Of a stretch of DNA of 21,397 nucleotides, positions 1 to 7,964 are shown in pieces. Each line of letters begins with the position of its first letter. Position 1 is the first letter of the stretch. The DNA lies in contig CAMOCU010000002.1 of the NCBI GenBank assembly GCA_946610835.1, forward strand, positions 1 to 21,397. The letters are read 5' to 3'. This DNA is from an uncultured Clostridia bacterium (GTDB taxonomy: Bacteria; Bacillota; Clostridia; Oscillospirales; Acutalibacteraceae). Below the pieces are notes generated by a model. It worked only from the letters and a program-made list of their open reading frames with translations, made no database searches and was not told the origin of the DNA. The position numbers were made by a program, and so were the translations under genes.

Positions 1-849
1 GCTTTGTGCATAGAATGGGAAAAGCAGCGGGAGGGATTTACAGAGATTCGCTTTCCTTTTCAACCTGAACCGGGGTATCTTGTTCCCGCGCATTTATTGT
101 TGCCCGAAGGCGTAAAAAAACCGCCGCTGATGATCTGCCTGCAAGGCCACTCACCGGGCATGTATATTTCTCTCGGCCGGGCAAAGCAGGAAAAAGACGT
201 GCTGTCCATCCGCGGCAACCGTGATTTTTGCGTTCGTGCGGTTCAGGAAGGCTACGCCGCAATCGCAATGGAGCAGCGTTCTTTCGGGGAGCTCCGAAAC
301 CCGAATAAGGCAACAGACGCTTGTTTGGAGCCTGCGATGACAGCGCTGCTTATGGGACGGACGACACTCGGCGAACGTGTTTGGGATGTTTGCCGGATGA
401 TCGATCTTGCGGAAGTCTGTTTTGCCGACAAGGTCGATGTGGATGCGATCTGCCTGATGGGCAATTCCGGCGGCGGCACAGCCACGGCTTACACGGCAGC
501 GCTGGAGGATCGGATCAAACTTGCCATGCCTTCCTGCGCTGTCTGCACCTTTAAAGATTCCATCGGCGATATGCATCACTGCTCCTGCAATTATGTGCCG
601 CGTATGGGACTGTTTTTTGATATGGGCGATCTGCTTGCGATGGCCTGCCCGAAGTATTACGTGCAAGTCAATGGTGCGCAGGACAAAATATTTCCGCTTC
701 CCGGTGCGAAAGAGAGCTTTGAACAAGGGAAAAGAGCCTACACGGCCATGGGCTGTGCGGAGCGTCTGACACATGTCATCGGAGATGAGGGCCACCGCTT
801 CTATGCGGATCAGGCATGGCCGGTTGTGCACAGATACATGGGGCGATGA
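1..849 (+). CDS. Alpha/beta hydrolase (dienelactone hydrolase/acetyl-xylan-esterase-like), 5' end outside window
   Basis: The reading frame is open from base 1, so the true start lies upstream; the TTG at position 4 is not a convincing start. The protein has the elements of a serine alpha/beta hydrolase in the expected order. A nucleophile elbow GNSGGG has its Ser codon at 466-468, an Asp follows in NGAQDKIFP (codon 682-684), and a His follows in GDEGHRFYAD (codon 793-795). An early LQGHSPG segment fits the oxyanion-hole loop. The family cleaves ester or amide bonds of small substrates, and several members deacetylate sugars; the substrate here cannot be read from the sequence. It ends 541 bp before the rSAM operon, with a MITE and a new promoter in between, so it is probably a separate transcription unit. 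I see no clear intrinsic terminator after it. Confidence 0.85.
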   Translation, partial: ALCIEWEKQREGFTEIRFPFQPEPGYLVPAHLLLPEGVKKPPLMICLQGHSPGMYISLGRAKQEKDVLSIRGNRDFCVRAVQEGYAAIAMEQRSFGELRNPNKATDACLEPAMTALLMGRTTLGERVWDVCRMIDLAEVCFADKVDVDAICLMGNSGGGTATAYTAALEDRIKLAMPSCAVCTFKDSIGDMHHCSCNYVPRMGLFFDMGDLLAMACPKYYVQVNGAQDKIFPLPGAKESFEQGKRAYTAMGCAERLTHVIGDEGHRFYADQAWPVVHRYMGR

Positions 850-894
850 ATCCGCGCGCCTGCCGAAAAGATTCACAAATCCGGATCATTTCTT

Positions 895-1057
895 GGGAAG
901 CACTGATTAAATCCGATGCGCACGAAGGAATGGATCTTTTTCCGTCATATTGCACCAAAAATCCTTGCCTTGCGTCAGCAAGCCGGCAGATTTTTTGTAC
1001 AATCTGCCGAAAAAATCTCTCGTCCCCTCGTACACCCCGATTTAATCAGCGCTTCCC
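895..1057 (+). repeat. MITE-like element, copy A (163 bp)
   Basis: The element is bounded by 19-bp terminal inverted repeats: GGGAAGCACTGATTAAATC at 895-913 and GATTTAATCAGCGCTTCCC at 1039-1057, with one mismatch. The interior is strongly structured: CTTGC-gtca-GCAAG (969-982) and CGGCAGATT-8 nt-AATCTGCCG (984-1009). The same element recurs in inverted orientation at 20490-20651 with about six or seven substitutions. It has no transposase, so it would be non-autonomous. A 47-codon open frame crosses both copies but is probably incidental. A target-site duplication is not clear; TT flanks both ends. Confidence 0.9.
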
Positions 1058-1163
1058 TTGATATGGAGATTATCGAGAGGATTTTCTGTGTGAACCGGAG
1101 AAAAAACCGAGTTTAGAGATATTTTTCAGTACTTTGCGGCATTCTGACTTTTGCGCAAAAAGC

Positions 1164-1192
1164 TGTACTTCTGCTTAAAAATATGTTATAAT
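1164..1192 (+). promoter_or_regulatory. Extended -10 promoter of the first B12-rSAM operon
   Basis: A perfect TATAAT at 1187-1192 is preceded by the extended -10 dinucleotide TG at 1184-1185 (TGT-TATAAT). The -35 region at 17-bp spacing (TGTACT, 1164-1169) is weak, as is usual for extended -10 promoters. Transcription would start near 1199, giving a leader of about 190 nt before the first start codon. Confidence 0.7.
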
Positions 1193-1390
1193 AAAAAAAC
1201 TAACTGTTTATAGGTCGTTTTGCTCCGACAGGGTGTTCCGGCGTGTTAAAAGCACTGTATTCCGAATAGATTTGCAGCATTTACAGATATTTGGCAGGAA
1301 AGACTGCGGTCGTCTGAATACCCTCAATGCATCACATATTATACCACAGCCTGCTTTTTGCATGCTGCGTCGCGAATGGAGGAATGGGCA
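1193..1390 (+). other. Long untranslated leader of the first B12-rSAM operon
   Basis: About 190 nt separate the predicted transcription start from the start codon at 1391. It contains no convincing coding frame, no Rho-independent terminator and no recognisable cobalamin (B12 box), SAM or other riboswitch consensus that I can identify. The last part carries GGAGGA at 1378-1383, seven bases before ATG, which decides the start of the downstream gene. The rest of the 850-1390 gap is the MITE and roughly 100 bp (1058-1163) in which I see nothing. Confidence 0.45.
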
Positions 1391-3331
1391 ATGGAAGGAA
1401 ACGTGTATTTTGTACAGGTAGACGTTTCTGCTTCTTTGGGTGCGCCGTCTGCCTATTTGCCGTATACAGCCGGCACTCTTGCGGCGAATGCATGGACAGA
1501 TGTAGTTGTAAAAGAGCATTTCCGGCTTAAAGAATTTCTGTTTTTGCGCGAAAGTATCGAAACAGTCTTGCCCCGCCTTGAAACGCCTGCAATTGCCGCT
1601 TTCTGCAATTACTGCTGGAATACAGAGTACAATAAAGCGCTGGCAAAGCGGATCAAAGAAACTTACCCCGAATGTGTTGTCGTTTTCGGCGGCCACAATG
1701 TTCCGGATGACTTTTCTTTTTTGGAGGATTACCCTTTTATCGACGTCTTGTGTCACGGCGAGGGGGAAGAAACGATCCGTTTGCTTTTTCGCGCCATTGC
1801 ATTGGATGGAGATCTTCACGAAGTACCTAATATTTCTTTCCGGGATTCGCAATCGCAGAATGTGCGAACGCAAAACGCACCGCTTTGCGCGTTGGATTTC
1901 CCCTCCCCGTATCTGGAAGGCTTGTTTGATCCGCTGCTTGCGGCGCACCCGGAAATTACATTCAATGCCATTTTGGAAACCAGTCGCGGATGCCCACATC
2001 AGTGCGCATACTGCGATTGGGGCATGCTGAATACACGGGTACGTTTGTTCCCGATGGAGCGTATCCGCGCAGAAATTCAGTGGCTTTCCGCGCATCGGAT
2101 CGCGTTTGTTTGGGGAGCAGATGCGAATTTCGGCCTCTTCGCCCGGGATCTGGAAATTGCGGATGCGCTGGTTGAAGCCAAGAAGCAAAACGGGTATCCG
2201 GAACGCATGCGGATGAACTACGCAAAAAATAACTTCAAAAACGTATTTCAAATCGTAAAAAAATTCAAGGAATATGATTTTGACCGGATCGGCGCGACTT
2301 TGTCCTTTCAAAGCCTTTCCCCGACTGTACTGCAAAATATCGGCCGCACAAACAGCGACCTTGCGTTTTACAAGAATCTGCTCACGCAATACAATGCGCA
2401 AAACATGAAAACATATTCCGAATTGATTCTGGGACTTCCCGGCGAAACGTATGAGAGTTTTATCCGGGGAATCGGATGCCTGTTTGAAATCGGGCAGCAT
2501 TTCGTATTTGACGTCTATCAATGCATCGTGCTTCCAAACGCGAAGCTTGGAAAAAAAGAAAGCATTCAACGGTATGCCATCCGAACCGAGCAGGCGGAAA
2601 TTATACGCCCGCACTTTCGCTTCGTCCGGGACGACGTCCCCGAATATAACCGGATTGTTGTGGAAACCAATACGCTGCCGCGGGCGATGTGGGTAAAAGC
2701 AACCGTTTTTTATTTTTTCGCGATGGCTTTGCACGGAACCGGTTTTCTGCGTGCGTTTGCCATTTACCTTTTTGCGGTACATCACCTGCCGTATGAACAA
2801 TTCTACAACGGATTATGCGACTATTACGAGGCGCATCCGGAATTATCGACATCCGCGCTGTACGCACAGATCCATGCGCATGCCGAAGAACGATCCGTTG
2901 GAAACAACAGTAGAAAACTGATTTTTGAACCGTGCGGCGACATCATCTGGGATGACCATGAGTATATCGCGCTGAACATTCTGCACGACCCGGATGCCTT
3001 TTACGCAGACACTGTACCGTATCTGAAACAATTCGGAATGGAACCACAGATATTTCAGGATCTGCTTTCTTACCAGCGCGGCATCCTGCGGCTTCCGAAT
3101 GAGGCGCAGCGGATTCTTGATTTGCAATACGATATTCACGGCTTTCTGACCGATGCGTATCTCAACCGGCTGCATGCGCCGCAGAAAAAGAAGCACCGAT
3201 TGTATCTGGTTGACCCGGACGTCCAAAAGGACTGGAAAAGCTTTGGTAAAAACGTCGTCTGGTATGGCCGAATGGGATGGGCGTCCTACAAAAGCGCGCA
3301 CACGGAACAGAGCGGGGATCCGTTCGTCTGA
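1391..3331 (+). CDS. Cobalamin-binding radical SAM enzyme, paralogue 1
   Basis: A 646-residue protein. The ATG at 1391 is chosen over the in-frame ATG at 1358 because GGAGGA lies 7 nt upstream and the paralogues begin at the equivalent point. Residues 1 to about 180 form a B12-binding Rossmann-type domain, with VVFGGHN and a GEGEET segment typical of B12-rSAM proteins; the classical DxHxxG base-off histidine motif is not evident. The radical SAM core follows, with CX3CX2C at C201, C205 and C208 (GCPHQCAYCDWG), ADANFG at about 243-248 and GLPGE at about 348-352. A C-terminal region of about 240 residues ends with the shared VVWYGR motif. The family uses SAM and cobalamin and often transfers methyl to unactivated carbon or phosphorus. 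The CDWG/ADANFG pattern reminds me of the PhpK-like branch (from memory). The substrate is unknown. It is first in the operon, 27 nt before paralogue 2. Confidence 0.93.
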   Translation: MEGNVYFVQVDVSASLGAPSAYLPYTAGTLAANAWTDVVVKEHFRLKEFLFLRESIETVLPRLETPAIAAFCNYCWNTEYNKALAKRIKETYPECVVVFGGHNVPDDFSFLEDYPFIDVLCHGEGEETIRLLFRAIALDGDLHEVPNISFRDSQSQNVRTQNAPLCALDFPSPYLEGLFDPLLAAHPEITFNAILETSRGCPHQCAYCDWGMLNTRVRLFPMERIRAEIQWLSAHRIAFVWGADANFGLFARDLEIADALVEAKKQNGYPERMRMNYAKNNFKNVFQIVKKFKEYDFDRIGATLSFQSLSPTVLQNIGRTNSDLAFYKNLLTQYNAQNMKTYSELILGLPGETYESFIRGIGCLFEIGQHFVFDVYQCIVLPNAKLGKKESIQRYAIRTEQAEIIRPHFRFVRDDVPEYNRIVVETNTLPRAMWVKATVFYFFAMALHGTGFLRAFAIYLFAVHHLPYEQFYNGLCDYYEAHPELSTSALYAQIHAHAEERSVGNNSRKLIFEPCGDIIWDDHEYIALNILHDPDAFYADTVPYLKQFGMEPQIFQDLLSYQRGILRLPNEAQRILDLQYDIHGFLTDAYLNRLHAPQKKKHRLYLVDPDVQKDWKSFGKNVVWYGRMGWASYKSAHTEQSGDPFV

Positions 3332-3358
3332 GCTTGCGAAGGGAGAGGAAAAAGCGGA

Positions 3359-5275
3359 ATGAAAAAAAGATATTATCTCGTTCAGATCGGCGTCACGTAT
3401 TCCTCGCCCTGCTTTTTGCCCTACTCTGTCGGCTGTATTGCCGCTTATCTGAAAAATGATCCTGAAATCACGAAAAACTATGAGATTCCCGATATCCTTG
3501 TGATGCGCGAACCGATTGAAGAGATTCTCAAGCGCTTTGTCGATCCCGATTTTGTCGCCTTCTCTTGTTTTATCTGGAATTACGAATACAACAAAAAGCT
3601 GGCGCAGGCGCTGAAGGCGCGTTATCCCCGGGTCAAGATCATCTTTGCCGGACATAACGTAGGGCGCGACGGGGAAATACTGGATTCGTTTAGCTATGTG
3701 GACTTCCTTATGCACAACGAAGGGGAGGAGAGCTCAGCGGCTTTTTTGAAAGCCATGCACGACAATACGCCGCTGGAAGATGTTCCGAATCTTTCGTTCC
3801 GAAAAAACGGGCGCATTGTGCGCACTCCGGATTATTGTCCGCAGGATTTGAAGGATTACCCGTCGCCTTATCTGTCCGGCGTGTTTGACAACATTTTAAA
3901 AGAGTTTCCGCAGATTGAATTTCACGCAACGTTGGAAACCAATCGGGGCTGCCCGTATACCTGCGCATACTGTGAATGGTGTTTTACAAAAAAGATCCGC
4001 TGCTTTCCGATGGAGAAAATCCAAAGCGAAATCGAATGGATCGCCAAGCACCATATCCGCTATTGCTATTGCGCAGACGCCAATTTCGGGATTCTGGAGC
4101 GGGATGTTTCAATCGCAAAATATGTTGTGGAGCAAAAGGAAAAATACGGCTACCCGCAGGTCTTTAAACCGTGTTACGCCAAAGAAAGCGATGACCGGGT
4201 ATTTGAAGCCGGGTATCTGCTGAACAAAAACAACGCAGACAAAGGCGTAACGCTCGCATATCAAACGCTTCACGCACAGACACTTGAAAATATCGGCAGA
4301 AAAAATCTGACATTGGATCGTTTCTCGTCCCTGTACCGCCGATATACCGACGCCGGAATCCCGACGTATACAGAACTCATTCTCGGTCTGCCGGGCGAAA
4401 CACTGGAATCTTTTAAAGACGGAATCTGTTCCCTGCTGGAGTCCGGGCAGGACAATTCCATGACTGTCTATGAATGCCAGGTATACCCAAACGCGCGCAT
4501 GGCCGACAAAGCGTACCGCAAACAGTTTGGAATCCGAACTTCTGTTGTTCCGCTGTTCGGAATCCATTACAATCCGAATTTCAACGGAGTAAAAGAGTAT
4601 CTGGAGATTGTCACACAAACAGCGTCCATGTCCAAATCCGAATGGGTCGAGGCGTTCATGTTTTCCGTCGTTTTGCAGACTTTTCATCATCTCGGCCTGC
4701 TGCGCTTTTTTGCCTTGTATCTGCACAGGGAGCAAGCCGTGTCGTATGTGCAGTTTTACTCTATGCTGTATGCATATATTTACAGCCATAAAAAAGGTTT
4801 CCTGTTTTCACTGTTTCGCGATCTGTATGCACGAAAAGAAGATACGCAAACCGCGGACTGGACATACCAGAGAGATATTTTCGGTGAAACCGGCTGGTAT
4901 TTCGAGGAGGGCGCCTTTTTGGAGCTTGTGTTTCACCAGGAGCAGTTCTGGCAGGAAATCGAACCGTTTTTGCGCACATTTCAGATCGAAGAATCCCTGT
5001 TCCGGGCGCTGCTTGTGTTTCAAAAAAGCGTCATTCGCACCCTGCGCACGCAGGACGTCCGGATTGAATCCGACTGGAATTTTTACAACTTCTTTATCCA
5101 TCCGAACGACGTGCCCTTGAAACAAGTTCGGTCTGTCTTAAAAATACACACCGATAAATGTGCGCAGACGTGGGCAGATTATGCCCGGGAGTTTGTCTGG
5201 TTCGGCAAAAGATACAGCGCGACTCTGCTTTTGAATCCGCGCGAGAGGATAGAATATGAAGAAACCGATGGATGA
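3359..5275 (+). CDS. Cobalamin-binding radical SAM enzyme, paralogue 2
   Basis: A 638-residue protein with the same three-part architecture as the gene before it. The N-terminal B12-binding region includes IIFAGHNV and NEGEES. The radical SAM cluster motif is C198, C202, C205 (GCPYTCAYCEW), followed by a further Cys in CEWCF and then CADANFG and ELILGLPGET. The C-terminal region ends with REFVWFGK. The start ATG follows GGGAGAGG by about 10 nt. Between the SAM motifs it carries KPCYAKES and LAYQTL segments that it shares most closely with paralogue 5, suggesting these two form a subgroup. Its 3' end overlaps the glycosyltransferase gene by 20 nt, so translation of the two is probably coupled. 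Methyl transfer or another radical reaction is expected from the family; the substrate is not deducible. Confidence 0.93.
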   Translation: MKKRYYLVQIGVTYSSPCFLPYSVGCIAAYLKNDPEITKNYEIPDILVMREPIEEILKRFVDPDFVAFSCFIWNYEYNKKLAQALKARYPRVKIIFAGHNVGRDGEILDSFSYVDFLMHNEGEESSAAFLKAMHDNTPLEDVPNLSFRKNGRIVRTPDYCPQDLKDYPSPYLSGVFDNILKEFPQIEFHATLETNRGCPYTCAYCEWCFTKKIRCFPMEKIQSEIEWIAKHHIRYCYCADANFGILERDVSIAKYVVEQKEKYGYPQVFKPCYAKESDDRVFEAGYLLNKNNADKGVTLAYQTLHAQTLENIGRKNLTLDRFSSLYRRYTDAGIPTYTELILGLPGETLESFKDGICSLLESGQDNSMTVYECQVYPNARMADKAYRKQFGIRTSVVPLFGIHYNPNFNGVKEYLEIVTQTASMSKSEWVEAFMFSVVLQTFHHLGLLRFFALYLHREQAVSYVQFYSMLYAYIYSHKKGFLFSLFRDLYARKEDTQTADWTYQRDIFGETGWYFEEGAFLELVFHQEQFWQEIEPFLRTFQIEESLFRALLVFQKSVIRTLRTQDVRIESDWNFYNFFIHPNDVPLKQVRSVLKIHTDKCAQTWADYAREFVWFGKRYSATLLLNPRERIEYEETDG

Positions 5276-6065
5276 TCCTGCGTTTGATCCGCTCTGCGGG
5301 AAAGCGGACGTCATGCAGTGGTCAGCGCAATTTCAATCCCTGACCATTATGATCGGCGCCACAGACGAAGCACAGTCGCTGATCCAAACCGTGCGGCAAA
5401 TTTTTTCCTGCTGCCGTAAGGAAGACGTTGAAAAGATTTTAATTGTCCGATCCAAAAACGCTTCTGAAGGCTGTGTGCAGGCCTCGCTTGCGCTGGAGCA
5501 AATGTACCCGGGCGTGGTTCAATCCTTTATACAGTCGCGTCCGTATGTGGGCGGCGCCATTCAGGACGGATTTGACGCCGCAACCACAACGCATATCCTT
5601 TTGCTTCCGGCAGACCTTGCGATCGGGCTGGATATCCTTGCGCAGATGATTGAAACTGCCAAACGTTATCCGAACGGGATTGTCAAAACGTCCCGGTGGC
5701 TGCGGCGCGGCAGCTTTCACGGATATTCCAAAAGCAGATGGCTGTTCAATTCCTGTGCGCAGGTTTTTTTGCGCGGTTTGTTTCAAACCAAGCTTACGGA
5801 TATGACCAATCCGGTTCAGATTATGCCGACCGGTTTGTATCGCGCAATCCGATGGAAAGAACTGAATTTCCCCTTCCTTCTGGAGCTTGTTCTGGTTCCG
5901 CTGCGGCTCGGTGTTTCTTTTCGGGAAATTGCGGCGGATTGCAACGAGCGCAAAGAGGGAACGTCCAAAAATTCCTTTTTGCAGACCGCATTGTTTTTGC
6001 GTACAGCTGTCCGTATACGTTTTACAGCCGAAAAAAATCTTCGAAAGGATTCGTGTGGTTTATGA
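5256..6065 (+). CDS. GT2-family glycosyltransferase, soluble, atypical metal motif
   Basis: A 269-residue protein that starts inside the end of the previous gene, with GAGAGGAT just upstream of ATG. The GT-A fold of family 2 is recognisable. LTIMIGATDEAQSL (about residues 29-42) replaces the usual PxYNE start, a VGGAIQDGFDAA helix (about 98-109) matches the conserved KGxAxxxGxxxA region, and LLPADLA (116-122) occupies the DxD site. Downstream, TDMTNP, FPFLLELVL and NERKEGTSKNSF resemble polyprenyl-phosphate sugar transferases of the DPM1/GT2 type. There is no hydrophobic C-terminal anchor, so it is probably cytosolic or peripheral. The acidic metal motif is reduced to PAD, leaving activity uncertain. 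Its tight placement between rSAM genes argues that it moves a sugar that those enzymes make or modify. Confidence 0.82.
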   Translation: MKKPMDDPAFDPLCGKADVMQWSAQFQSLTIMIGATDEAQSLIQTVRQIFSCCRKEDVEKILIVRSKNASEGCVQASLALEQMYPGVVQSFIQSRPYVGGAIQDGFDAATTTHILLLPADLAIGLDILAQMIETAKRYPNGIVKTSRWLRRGSFHGYSKSRWLFNSCAQVFLRGLFQTKLTDMTNPVQIMPTGLYRAIRWKELNFPFLLELVLVPLRLGVSFREIAADCNERKEGTSKNSFLQTALFLRTAVRIRFTAEKNLRKDSCGL

Positions 6066-7864
6066 ACGTTCTGCTTTTATCGGTGCCGCAGTGGTATCCG
6101 GCCAGTCCTTATCTTGCCGGTGCGCTGCTGGTCGGACAGCTCCGACGGCATGGGTTCAGCGCCGATTATCGGGATCTGAATATCGAATTTTATAACGACA
6201 TTTTAACGCAGAAGTATCTGAGCAGCTGCCTGGATCGCGCAAGAGAAATTTCGGAACAGCCGCTTCCGTCTGCGTGCGATTTGCCGCCCGCTTTTGCCGA
6301 CAAGTTGCTGCAGACATATGAAAACCGGAAATATCTTATTGATCTTTTTCTGCGCGGCAGCACAAATTTGCAGGATATTACAGAAAGAACAGAACGCGCT
6401 GTGTCTGTGCTGAAAACAAAAGATTTTTATGATCCGGAAAAGTTCTATCAAGCCAAAGACATTTTACAGGGTGCATTGGAGATTGCCTCTCTTCCGTATC
6501 TGCCTGCAAGCATCCGGATGGACAATTATATTTCCAGCCCATTCTTTACCTATGATTTTGCCGATGTGGACTTTCAATGCGGCGAAAACAGCGTCAATAT
6601 GTTTTTGGATTATTTTGAACAGAAGCTGAAAAAAACGGATCTGTCCAAGTATGATTTAATCGGCATTTCGGTGACGGATTTAAGCCAGATTATTCCGGCC
6701 ATGACTCTTGCACGGATGCTGAAAAAGATGTTCCATGCAAAAATCTGTTTGGGCGGCAACTATATTTTCAAAATTGCCGCGGATTTGCGTCGTTTTCCCA
6801 AGGTGTTTGACGAGTATTGCGATTTTCTTTTGGTCGGGGACGGAGAAACCGCTGTTCTGGAACTGGCGGAATATCTTGCCGGCAAACGGGAACTGCAAAA
6901 CGTTCACTCGCTCACCTACAAGGCGCCGGACGGTTCTGTTTGCTGCAGCGAGATGTCGCCTGCGCTTCATTTGGACGCGGTGGCATTTCCTGATTTTGAT
7001 GATTATGATTTTTCGCTGTATTTTACCCCGGAGCTTATTCTTCCCGTGCAGCTCGGCAAGGGATGCTATTGGGGCAAATGTACATTCTGCGATTTCTATA
7101 CCGGCCAGCAATCCTTTGATATGAAAAGCGTTTGCCGCGCTGTAGACGAAGTGGAATTTTTAAGCAGGAAATACAACTGCACCCATTTTAATTTTGTGGA
7201 CGAAGCCGTCCCGCCTGCTTTTTATTTTGCTTTTGCGCAAGAAATCCTGCGCCGCAAAATCACGGTGCGGTACTATTCTTTTGCACGACTCGAACGGGCG
7301 TTTACTCCCCAGGTGCTGCAGACGCTTTATGATTCCGGCGCACGGTTTTTTATGTGGGGTTACGAAGCGGAGTCCGCACGGGTAATGCGTCTGATGAACA
7401 AGGGCATTGATGTTTTCGCACGCAAAACCATTTTGCGCAACGCCGTCGCCGCAGGGCTGTGGAATCTTTGCACGTTTTTGCTGTGCTATCCGACCGAAAC
7501 GCAAGAAGAGCTTGCGTCGACAATCGACGTGATTTACGACCAGTCCATTGTCGACACATGCACGCCTTCAAATTTTGCGCTGAAACGTAACGCCATTCTG
7601 AAGGACCATACCGAAGACGCAGCCATCACGACGTTTGTGGAAAACGGAGATTTGCATATATCATATAAATATCAATCCAGCGTAACCTCCATGGAGGAAA
7701 TCAAAAACAAACGCAATGCTTTTGAACGGCAGTATCTGCGGGACACAGCCGACCGCCTGTTTCCGCACACTTTTACGGAGTGTGACTATCTGCTGCTGTA
7801 TCTTTCTAAATACGGCCGCGCGTACGTAAAAAATTACAGACTTCAATACAGGAAAAAGCTATAA
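6062..7864 (+). CDS. Divergent cobalamin-binding radical SAM enzyme with CX4CX2C motif
   Basis: A 600-residue protein. Its ATG at 6062 overlaps the glycosyltransferase stop as ATGA, and the start is supported by the typical N-terminus MNVLLLSVPQWYP. It is not a close paralogue of the other five. The N-terminal half is longer (about 330 residues), with an insertion before the B12-binding strand-loop region (DLIGISVTDLSQ, KICLGGNY, LVGDGETAV). The cluster motif is GCYWGKCTFCDF, giving C335, C340 and C343: a CX4CX2C spacing instead of CX3CX2C. Later landmarks are FARLE, GARFFMWGYEAES and LLCYPTET, typical of B12-rSAM proteins of the ladder/BchE-like type. No function can be assigned beyond cobalamin-dependent radical chemistry. 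It is last in the operon and ends against a hairpin. Confidence 0.88.
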   Translation: MNVLLLSVPQWYPASPYLAGALLVGQLRRHGFSADYRDLNIEFYNDILTQKYLSSCLDRAREISEQPLPSACDLPPAFADKLLQTYENRKYLIDLFLRGSTNLQDITERTERAVSVLKTKDFYDPEKFYQAKDILQGALEIASLPYLPASIRMDNYISSPFFTYDFADVDFQCGENSVNMFLDYFEQKLKKTDLSKYDLIGISVTDLSQIIPAMTLARMLKKMFHAKICLGGNYIFKIAADLRRFPKVFDEYCDFLLVGDGETAVLELAEYLAGKRELQNVHSLTYKAPDGSVCCSEMSPALHLDAVAFPDFDDYDFSLYFTPELILPVQLGKGCYWGKCTFCDFYTGQQSFDMKSVCRAVDEVEFLSRKYNCTHFNFVDEAVPPAFYFAFAQEILRRKITVRYYSFARLERAFTPQVLQTLYDSGARFFMWGYEAESARVMRLMNKGIDVFARKTILRNAVAAGLWNLCTFLLCYPTETQEELASTIDVIYDQSIVDTCTPSNFALKRNAILKDHTEDAAITTFVENGDLHISYKYQSSVTSMEEIKNKRNAFERQYLRDTADRLFPHTFTECDYLLLYLSKYGRAYVKNYRLQYRKKL

Positions 7865-7890
7865 GAAAAAGGGAACCTCATCGGTTCCCT
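7861..7890 (-). terminator. Rho-independent terminator of the minus-strand B12-rSAM gene
   Basis: An 8-bp perfect stem, AGGGAACC (7870-7877) with GGTTCCCT (7883-7890), has a 5-nt loop. On the minus strand it is followed by TTTTTCTT. It lies about 75 bp past the stop of the gene at 7965-9896. On the plus strand no T-run follows, so it serves mainly the leftward transcript. It overlaps the stop codon of the plus-strand gene. Confidence 0.8.
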
Positions 7891-7964
7891 CGGCTGGTAC
7901 AGTATGCAGATTGTGAAACGCGTTTTGCGCGTGAAAAGAATCCGTCCCATTGCGCGCATCGAAT

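Noticed and set aside
916..1116. Open frame starting inside MITE copy A, matched by 20425-20631 in copy B
   Set aside because: The shared 47-codon part changes amino acids in three of its five substitutions, lacks a good ribosome site and runs into unrelated flanking sequence in each copy. Structure conservation explains it better.
1358..1390. Upstream in-frame ATG for B12-rSAM paralogue 1
   Set aside because: It adds 11 residues not seen in paralogues and has no ribosome site, while GGAGGA stands 7 nt before the ATG at 1391.
1193..1390. Cobalamin riboswitch in the leader of the first rSAM operon
   Set aside because: I could not find the B12 box or the characteristic paired elements; the region is near the minimum size for one and shows no convincing fold by eye.
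1208..2800. Antisense open frame of 530 codons opposite B12-rSAM paralogue 1
   Set aside because: The plus strand encodes an unmistakable radical SAM enzyme with a ribosome site. The antisense product shows no domain, and similar antisense frames appear opposite the other paralogues, as expected from codon bias.
5696..6061. Long in-frame extension upstream of the sixth rSAM
   Set aside because: It lies within the glycosyltransferase gene in another frame, has no rSAM-family similarity, and the ATG at 6062 fits the family N-terminus.
7870..7890. Hairpin as a terminator of the plus-strand operon
   Set aside because: No T-run follows it on the plus strand; the T-tail is only on the minus strand.
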